Shown here piece after piece: positions 6,714 to 11,768 of a stretch of 11,768 nt of DNA. Under the pieces are notes generated by a model. It did no database searches and was not told the origin of the DNA. It saw only the letters and a list, made by a program, of their open reading frames with translations. The stretch comes from DATBFX01 sp036558305 (lineage in GTDB: Bacteria > Chloroflexota > Chloroflexia > Thermomicrobiales > UBA6265). Numbering within the stretch: position 1 is the stretch's first letter; each line of letters starts with the position of its first letter. Position numbers and translations under genes: made by a program. The DNA is taken from contig DATBFX010000004.1 of assembly GCA_036558305.1 (NCBI GenBank), forward strand, positions 1 through 11,768. The letters are read 5' to 3'.

Positions 6714-8116
6714 TTGTCACCCCCCGGGGGGCTGCCGAGGTCGGACGGCGAGGGTTCGAGGAGGGCAATCGCGATCCAAGTCAGCACCGCGAGATCGGGA
6801 AGGAAGAATCCGTTGTCGACGAGTCCGTGGGCAGCACCGCCCGCCAGCAAGGCGGCGCCCGCCACGGCGAGGCGCGTGCGATCGGTGCGAACGGTCAAGG
6901 GGCAGAGCCGGCGCACGTAACCCACGCAGACGATCGCGAGACCGGCAAAGAGTACCAGTCCGGCGACGCCGAGGCTCAACCAGGCGTCGAGGACGAGGTT
7001 GTGGGGGTGCGAGGTGTAGCGTTCCGGCCAGCCCGCGGGTTGGACGTAGCGCGGCGCGTATTGGTAGAGGAATTGATCGAGCCCGACGCCAAAGACCGGA
7101 TGGTCGCCGACCATGCGGAGACTCGACCGCCAGATGAGTTCGCGAGACGAGGTCACGCCGCTCGTCCCGGTGGCGAAGAGGCGATTGCCGGCAGTGACCG
7201 CGAAGATCGCGACGGTTGCGGCGATGGCGAGGCCGAACCATCGCCAGCCGCGTGGCGGCCGAAGGACGAAAAGCAACAGCGCGCCGCCGGCGATCACGGC
7301 GAGGAGCGCACCACGCGAGAGCGTCGCTGCCAGCGCGGCGCCGATCACGAGCGTCACCGGGAAGAAGACGCGGCGACGTTGGGAATCGCCGAGCAAGAGG
7401 GCGGCGGCGATGAGGCCGACGCGTTCCAGGTACAGGGCGAGATTGTTCGGGTGTGGGTAAGGACCGGTGGCGCGGGCAACGCCGTTGCCGATCACCTCGC
7501 CATGACCGGTGACGACCTGGACAAGCGCGGCCAGACTGACCGCAATCCCGGCGCCGAGGAGCCCGAGAACAAGAAGACGCGCGCCGTTGTGACGCAGCGC
7601 CCACCGGGCGAGCACCAGCGCGGCGACCGGTTCGACGATGACGACGCGCAACTCACGAACGCTTTCGGTGAGGTGGCGCGGATCGGCGACGGTGAGCAGT
7701 GAGAAGATCCCGAGCGCGATCAAGAGGGCGGCGACGACGGTCGGCGGCCAAACCCCGACGACGGCGCGGAGGCCGGCGGCCAGCCCACCCGATTTCGCCG
7801 TCAGGACAAGCCGAGCCGCCAGAGCGACCCCGCCGACGAGGAGCGAGAGTTCGAGCAAACTGAATTCCTCGCCGCGGATGTGGGCCGGGTGATAGATGAA
7901 CGGGACCGCGGCGGCGACGGCGGCGGCGGCCGCGACCGGGAAGACGGCAGCGGCGATCGTGCCCAGGAGCAGGAGGACGACGGCGGCAGGAAAGGGAGGG
8001 CCGATCGCAAGCGCGCCGCCGATGGCGACGAGCAGCGCCAGCGCGGCGAGGTCGCGGTGCGCGAGGAGGAGGAACAGATGCGACGATGGCGATGGTCGGG
8101 CGGCGATCGAGCGCAC
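6710..8116 (-). CDS. O-antigen ligase/polymerase-like membrane protein (Wzy/WaaL family), second copy by coordinate
   Basis: This second member of the superfamily, about 468 residues, is diverged from its downstream neighbour. In this numbering it shows ATLSRGALLA (SRG at 267-269), GPYPHPNNLALYLE (218-231), DHPVFGVGLDQF in the large outer loop and SHPHNLVLDAWLSLGVAG (369-386). It is very hydrophobic, with Ala/Val-rich helices; one (about 58-72) is nearly pure Ala/Val and encoded by a GCC/GCG-rich stretch near 7909-7938. I chose GTG at 8114-8116, two bases after the upstream stop (TGA-CC-GTG). The open frame continues to 8290, but the extra 58 residues are Arg/Pro-rich and overlap the upstream gene. 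The likely role is polymerisation or transfer of a lipid-linked glycan outside the membrane. Confidence 0.9.
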   Translation of the reverse strand: MRSIAARPSPSSHLFLLLAHRDLAALALLVAIGGALAIGPPFPAAVVLLLLGTIAAAVFPVAAAAAVAAAVPFIYHPAHIRGEEFSLLELSLLVGGVALAARLVLTAKSGGLAAGLRAVVGVWPPTVVAALLIALGIFSLLTVADPRHLTESVRELRVVIVEPVAALVLARWALRHNGARLLVLGLLGAGIAVSLAALVQVVTGHGEVIGNGVARATGPYPHPNNLALYLERVGLIAAALLLGDSQRRRVFFPVTLVIGAALAATLSRGALLAVIAGGALLLFVLRPPRGWRWFGLAIAATVAIFAVTAGNRLFATGTSGVTSSRELIWRSSLRMVGDHPVFGVGLDQFLYQYAPRYVQPAGWPERYTSHPHNLVLDAWLSLGVAGLVLFAGLAIVCVGYVRRLCPLTVRTDRTRLAVAGAALLAGGAAHGLVDNGFFLPDLAVLTWIAIALLEPSPSDLGSPPGGDN

Positions 8117-8118
8117 GG

Positions 8119-9951
8119 TCAGGTCCGCCGGGCGGGGCGCCAGTCGGGCAAGTGGGGCAAGGGCGGTGTCAACTCGACGCCACGGCGGCGTTGGAGGTAA
8201 CCGGCGCTGGTGGCGGCGAGGTACGAAAGGTCGCGAAGGGCGCGGACGATCAAGACGAAGGCGGCGACGAGGAGCAACGCGCAGGGCCAAACGAGTGGCG
8301 GCTGGCGAGAGACGACGAGACCGCCGATCGTCAACTCGCCGTCGGTTTCGAGCGTGAGAACCAACTCGTGGGGAGCGTCGTCGAGACCGGAGGCGAGGTC
8401 CAGCCAGACGTTTTGCGCCTGATCAACTTTGAGATCGATCACCGAACCATCGCCGTCGCCCGACCAGCCGGGGAGCTGCCCGCCGTCGAGCGTGGCGCGG
8501 AGTTTGCCGGAAGTGGTGCTCTCGCGCAGACAGGCGGAGACACCGGTACCGCGGAAGCGAACGGTCACCGAAGCGGTGGTCTCGCTGACGGTCTTGTAGA
8601 CGGTGCCGCTCTTCGATTCGAAGACGCATGTTTCGAGGTGCTGGTCCTGCCAATCCCGGTAATAGGTGACCGGACGGGAATCCATCGGCACGAACCCGGT
8701 CCCGGCGAGCGTGGAATCGGGACTCCGGCCGAACGCGTCGAGGGCCTGATAGGCGGCCCGACCGGTGCCGTCGGGATTGAGCAAGGCGTAGTCCGCCGAA
8801 TCCGGCGCGGAACCGTTTGGCATGAGGTCCCAGGCAAACATCAAGCCGAGCCAGGGCCACTCGGCGCGGGCACGTTGGATGCCGCCGACGAGAAATTCGG
8901 CCTGATCCTGAGCAGAAATCGCGGTCTGCTCGCTGGCGCGCCAGCCGTAATGGGTCAACCAAAGCGGTTTGGTCTCGTCGCCCTTGTCGATCAGCAGTTC
9001 GCGAAACAGCGTGGCGCGCGATAGGTTCATGCGATTGCCGTCGACGGCGCGGTCGTACGGCGAGGAGGTACCGCCGTCGACGCGGGCGGCGACGACGTCG
9101 AAGAAATCGGCACGGCCGAGGTCGTAGATCGCACCGAGGAAGCGGAGATCGGCGCCGAAGGCGCCGTCGCCGGTCGGATCGAACTCGGCGAGCACGACTT
9201 TGATCGAGGCGTCGTCGCGGGCGGCATTCGAGCCGAGGGCGAGAAGGTCGGCGTACTGGATGGGTGTGGCGGCGGTGCCGCCCCAGTGATCGGCGCGATT
9301 CGGCAGATCCCAGAGCTGAGCGTATTGGAGCTTGCCGCGGTAGCGATCGACGACCTGTTGCACGAAGGAGGCGTAATCGGCGTCGTTGGCGGGAGGAGCG
9401 TCGAAGGCACCGATGCCGCTGGGTGCCCGCGCCCAATCGGGGGAGCGGGCAAGGACGGCGGTGATTTGGAGACCGTGGGCATTGAGGGTGTCGACGATGC
9501 GGTCGTAGCGGTCCCAGGCAAACTGCCCTCGGGCCGGTTCGATGACGGACCAGGAGAACGGCTGGCGGACCTCGAAGAAACCGCTCGATTTCAGATTCGA
9601 GACGACTTTGTCCAGATTCTCGGGCGCGAACGCGAGCAGATCGACGTTCGTGGCGAGGGCGCGGCCGGAGACCTGGACGACGTAGGGCGGGGAGGCGCTG
9701 GTTTCGACGCCGCGGTGGAAATAGACGTCCGCCATCACGGCGGCGACGGCGACGCAGAGCCCGAGCAGGCCAAATCCGATGGCGCGGAAGAATCGCGACG
9801 CCTCGGCGCCGATGGCCGTCCCCGCGACGACGCGGGCGACGGTTGTGGCGATCGGCGAGGTCGTGCGCACCCGCCGGGGCGCAACGGTCCGCGTCGGTGG
9901 CGGCGGCAGTGGGGGGGGGACACCGCGGCGGCGATTCGGAACGGACGACAC
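8119..9951 (-). CDS. Double-anchored membrane protein with a glycosidase-like (clan GH-A) TIM barrel lacking both catalytic glutamates
   Basis: This 610-residue protein has a Pro/Arg-rich cytoplasmic N-terminus, membrane helix 1 (about 57-77), an extracytoplasmic barrel (about 100-410), a beta-rich domain (about 425-548), helix 2 (about 553-571) and a basic cytoplasmic tail. Barrel landmarks resemble GH39/GH5-type enzymes: VIEPARGQFAWDRYD (136-150), LWDLPN (213-218), KPLWLTHYGW (328-337) and GLMFAWDLM (369-377). Active enzymes of this clan have W-N-E-P at the acid/base site and T-E-x-G at the nucleophile. Here those glutamates are L216 and H334. The only two extracytoplasmic cysteines, C442 and C474, could form a disulphide. 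GTG at 9949-9951 follows GAGGAG by 10 bases and no in-frame start lies upstream. A nine-C run covers codons 11-14. This is the first gene of the operon. It is probably a glycan-binding or scaffold protein; an unusual catalytic mechanism is the alternative. Confidence 0.85.
   Translation of the reverse strand: MSSVPNRRRGVPPPLPPPPTRTVAPRRVRTTSPIATTVARVVAGTAIGAEASRFFRAIGFGLLGLCVAVAAVMADVYFHRGVETSASPPYVVQVSGRALATNVDLLAFAPENLDKVVSNLKSSGFFEVRQPFSWSVIEPARGQFAWDRYDRIVDTLNAHGLQITAVLARSPDWARAPSGIGAFDAPPANDADYASFVQQVVDRYRGKLQYAQLWDLPNRADHWGGTAATPIQYADLLALGSNAARDDASIKVVLAEFDPTGDGAFGADLRFLGAIYDLGRADFFDVVAARVDGGTSSPYDRAVDGNRMNLSRATLFRELLIDKGDETKPLWLTHYGWRASEQTAISAQDQAEFLVGGIQRARAEWPWLGLMFAWDLMPNGSAPDSADYALLNPDGTGRAAYQALDAFGRSPDSTLAGTGFVPMDSRPVTYYRDWQDQHLETCVFESKSGTVYKTVSETTASVTVRFRGTGVSACLRESTTSGKLRATLDGGQLPGWSGDGDGSVIDLKVDQAQNVWLDLASGLDDAPHELVLTLETDGELTIGGLVVSRQPPLVWPCALLLVAAFVLIVRALRDLSYLAATSAGYLQRRRGVELTPPLPHLPDWRPARRT
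9911..9919 (-). repeat. Nine-base homopolymer (C9 in the coding sense) near the start of the barrel protein
   Basis: Nine consecutive G on the plus strand read as C9 in the gene, covering codons 11-14 (Val-Pro-Pro-Pro). A gain or loss of one base by replication slippage would shift the frame before the first membrane helix. It is the longest single-base run I see in the window. It could also simply be a sequencing-error-prone spot. Confidence 0.9.
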
Positions 9952-10014
9952 GGGGAGGCATCTCCTCGGTAGCTGCCGGCCGCGGGGCGACGCTGCCGCG
10001 GCTCTGCGGCAGGC

Positions 10015-10043
10015 AGTATACGGGTGTGGTCGGTTGTGCCGAA
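10015..10043 (-). promoter_or_regulatory. Possible promoter of the glycan operon
   Basis: On the minus strand TATACT (10015-10020) matches five of six bases of the sigma-70 -10 box. At 17-base spacing the -35 position reads TTCGGC (10038-10043), a poor match. Transcription would start near 10008 and give a leader of about 55 bases before the GTG at 9951. The first transcribed bases would lie in a 7-bp inverted repeat, CTGCCGC (9993-9999) and GCGGCAG (10006-10012), which could be an operator or a 5' hairpin. Confidence 0.35.
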
Positions 10044-10068
10044 GGTGTCGCGCCGGTTACCGGTTGCG

Positions 10069-10074
10069 TATCAT
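10069..10074 (+). promoter_or_regulatory. Possible -10 box for a leaderless kinase transcript
   Basis: TATCAT fits the TANNNT form of a -10 box and ends 7 bases before the kinase ATG at 10081. Transcription from it would begin at or next to the ATG, giving a leaderless message. This would explain why no Shine-Dalgarno sequence precedes this ATG. No good -35 element is visible. Confidence 0.3.
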
Positions 10075-10080
10075 GCCTCC

Positions 10081-11768
10081 ATGAAGCATCGTGGCGGACA
10101 AACCGATCATCTGCCGACGCCACAGATTCAGCGGCTGGTCGAGCGTCTCGACGAAGAACTCGGCCGCGCCTACGAGCGGACGACATCCCGTTTGTTGGCA
10201 GGGAGCGAACCGCTCCGAGACGCCTGCAAGCGGTACGGCCAGAAGGCGGTCAAGAGCGGGATCTCGCTGGAAGAGGCGCTGGCCGGGGCAATCGGCGCTT
10301 TGCAGCGGCTCTTCGATCGGGTGGGGGGGCATTCGTCGGACCCGGCGACGGTCATTGCCGCCGGGATCGGTCTGGCGGCGGTGGCGCGCGCTTACCAGCG
10401 GCTGGATGACGGCGGGACGGATGAGCGTCTGGACGAGATGCCGGCGCAGGTCGAGCGGCTGAGTGCGTTGCACCGAATCAATCGCACCGCGACGGCCAAC
10501 CTCAAGCTCTCGGAGATGCTGGAGACGACGGTCCGGGTGGTCGCGGACACGACGCGCAGCGATGCCTGCGCGGTCTTTCTCTACGACCCCGCGACCGACT
10601 CGCTGGCGCTGCGGGCCGCGGTGGGGCTGAACCCGGCATCGGTCGGGGCGTTGACGATACGACCGGGGTCGGGGATCACCGGGCGAGCGGCGGCCGAAGG
10701 GCGGCCGGTGATCGCGCCGGATGCGCGCAGGCACGAGGATTTCGTCAGTTCTGCCGCGTTCGGCGACGGCGTCTACACGTCGCAGGCATCGGTGCCGCTG
10801 CTCTACCACGGGGCGAACCGGTTGGTTGGGGTGTTGAACATCCTCTCCGTCGCGCGACGGACGTTCGACGACGACGACGTGGCGTTCCTGCAGACGGTGG
10901 CCGGGGAGTTGGCGATCAGCATCGAAAACGCCCGCCTCTACAGCCGGACGGACGCGAGGTTGCGGCGAAAGGTCGCCGAGTTGGGGACGCTCCAACGGGT
11001 CTCGCGCACGGTGGCGTCGTCGCTCGATCTCACGCACGTCTTGCGGTCGATCGCGGAGGCGGCGGTGGAGTTGATCAACGCCGAGGCGGCGGCGATTTTC
11101 CGGTTACCGCGACCGGGCGACGTCGTGCCGGATGGTCGAGGCCCGACGATCGAGTATCGGGTCGGTCCATCGCGGCAGGTCGTCGACGTCGACGGGCGCA
11201 ACGGGTTCGTGCTCGACGTGATCGAGTCGGGGGCGGCCCAAGCGACCGAAATGGAGTACACCGACGGAACGGGACGGCTCTTTTGTCTGCCGCTGCGGTC
11301 GGCACGCGGGAATTTGGGCGCGCTGTGCATCCGCATGGCGCCAGGGACCGAACTGATCGAAGACGAATTGGGACTCCTTCAGGCGTTTACCGATTCGGCC
11401 TCGATCGCGATCGAAAACGCGGAGTTGTATCAAGATGCGCGGCACGGGTTGGAGACGGCGTCGACGTTGCTGCAGGAGATGCACCATCGAGTTCGGAACA
11501 ATTTGCAAACCGTCGCGGCACTGCTTTCGATCCAGTTGCGGCAGTTGAACGACGAACCGGCGGCGGATCACCTACGGGAGGCGGTGAGCCGGATCCAGGC
11601 GATCGCCGCCGTGCACGACCTGCTGAGCGACGAGCGGAGGCTGGGCGGAGCGACGATCGACGCAATCGCGCGTCTGGTCGCCGAGGAGGCGCACTCGACG
11701 TTGATCCCGCCGGGGTTGCAGGTGACGTTCGAGATCCCGAAGAGCGACATCGAGGTGCCGTCGAAGCA
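10081..11768 (+). CDS. Soluble sensor histidine kinase, GAF-GAF-HisKA_2 (3' truncated by the window)
   Basis: The frame is open from ATG 10081 to the window end (562 codons) with no stop, so the C-terminal ATPase domain lies mostly outside. Residues 1-115 are helical and charged, with no family I can name. GAF 1 spans about 125-285, including RPGSGITGRAAAEGRPV and ending ELAISIENARLY. GAF 2 spans about 298-450, ending SASIAIENAELY. A helix then leads to the HisKA_2 dimerisation and phosphoacceptor motif EMHHRVRNNLQTVAALL, with H469 (the His before Arg) as the likely phosphorylated residue. There is no membrane helix, so it should sense a cytoplasmic cue through the GAF domains and phosphorylate a response regulator not seen here. 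It diverges from the glycan operon. The ATG has no clear ribosome-binding site; an in-frame GTG at 10045 would add 12 residues. Confidence 0.93.
   Translation, partial: MKHRGGQTDHLPTPQIQRLVERLDEELGRAYERTTSRLLAGSEPLRDACKRYGQKAVKSGISLEEALAGAIGALQRLFDRVGGHSSDPATVIAAGIGLAAVARAYQRLDDGGTDERLDEMPAQVERLSALHRINRTATANLKLSEMLETTVRVVADTTRSDACAVFLYDPATDSLALRAAVGLNPASVGALTIRPGSGITGRAAAEGRPVIAPDARRHEDFVSSAAFGDGVYTSQASVPLLYHGANRLVGVLNILSVARRTFDDDDVAFLQTVAGELAISIENARLYSRTDARLRRKVAELGTLQRVSRTVASSLDLTHVLRSIAEAAVELINAEAAAIFRLPRPGDVVPDGRGPTIEYRVGPSRQVVDVDGRNGFVLDVIESGAAQATEMEYTDGTGRLFCLPLRSARGNLGALCIRMAPGTELIEDELGLLQAFTDSASIAIENAELYQDARHGLETASTLLQEMHHRVRNNLQTVAALLSIQLRQLNDEPAADHLREAVSRIQAIAAVHDLLSDERRLGGATIDAIARLVAEEAHSTLIPPGLQVTFEIPKSDIEVPSK

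Larger units (their letters stand above)
9952..10080. other. Divergent intergenic region between the glycan operon and the histidine kinase
   Basis: This is the only sizeable gap between oppositely transcribed genes, so promoters for both are expected here. It contains a near-consensus -10 for the minus strand (TATACT, 10015-10020), a 7-bp GC hairpin (9993-9999 with 10006-10012, 6-base loop) and TATCAT (10069-10074) immediately before the kinase ATG. No known operator or riboswitch is recognisable. Confidence 0.6.

Noticed and set aside
7909..7938. GCG/GCC-rich run that looks like a microsatellite
   Set aside because: It encodes an Ala/Val membrane helix in the second Wzy-like protein and is irregular at the base level, so codon bias and helix composition explain it.
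8423..10186. Minus-strand open frame of 587 codons in another frame of the barrel gene
   Set aside because: It is extremely Arg/Pro-rich with no domain, while the alternative frame encodes a coherent TIM-barrel protein with membrane helices.
10057..11037. Minus-strand open frame of 326 codons opposite the kinase
   Set aside because: It is the antisense shadow of the N-terminal and first GAF coding region; the plus frame carries recognisable GAF and HisKA_2 motifs.
1..11768. CRISPR array, tRNA or rRNA genes, riboswitch, replication origin
   Set aside because: I saw no regularly spaced repeats, cloverleaf-like segments, rRNA signatures or known riboswitch cores on reading both strands.

Overview
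The window comes from a GC-rich bacterium. Frequent GTG and TTG starts, tightly packed genes and the mix of families fit a Chloroflexota (Thermomicrobia-like) genome, but that placement is an inference from style and cannot be proved from the sequence alone. Apart from the first 100 bases and the last 1.7 kb, every gene lies on the minus strand.

Left edge (1-1702): the last 32 codons of a plus-strand gene that reads as the C-terminus of TatC are followed by a GC hairpin. A complete-looking IS4-family insertion sequence (227-1665) follows. It has perfect 18-bp terminal inverted repeats and an intact DDE transposase. It sits in the gap where tatC and the minus-strand operon converge, inside what looks like an older imperfect palindrome.

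Centre (1703-9951, minus strand): one long, translationally coupled operon, read from right to left. In transcription order it encodes: a double-anchored membrane protein with a glycosidase-like TIM barrel whose two catalytic glutamates appear to be replaced; two different O-antigen ligase/polymerase (Wzy/WaaL-like) membrane proteins in tandem; a UPF0104/LPG-synthase-TM-like membrane protein; a GT4 glycosyltransferase; a 48-residue single-pass membrane protein; and a MoxR AAA+ ATPase. Successive genes overlap or nearly touch (TGA-CC-GTG, TTGA, GTGA, an 11-32 base overlap, ATGA). The content points to assembly or export of an extracellular or membrane-linked glycan: the GT4 adds sugars, the Wzy/WaaL-like proteins polymerise or ligate them on the outer face, and the UPF0104 protein handles a lipid-linked partner. 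The MoxR and barrel-protein roles are not clear.

Right edge (9952-11768): a 129-base divergent intergenic region, then a plus-strand soluble sensor histidine kinase (N-terminal helical region, two GAF domains, HisKA_2) that runs off the end of the window. It could respond to a ligand or redox signal and may regulate the neighbouring operon, but only the divergent arrangement suggests this.

I see no RNA genes, CRISPR array, riboswitch or replication origin. The most unusual items are the apparently catalytically dead barrel protein with a nine-base homopolymer near its start, and a MoxR without its usual DUF58/VWA partners at the end of a glycan operon.
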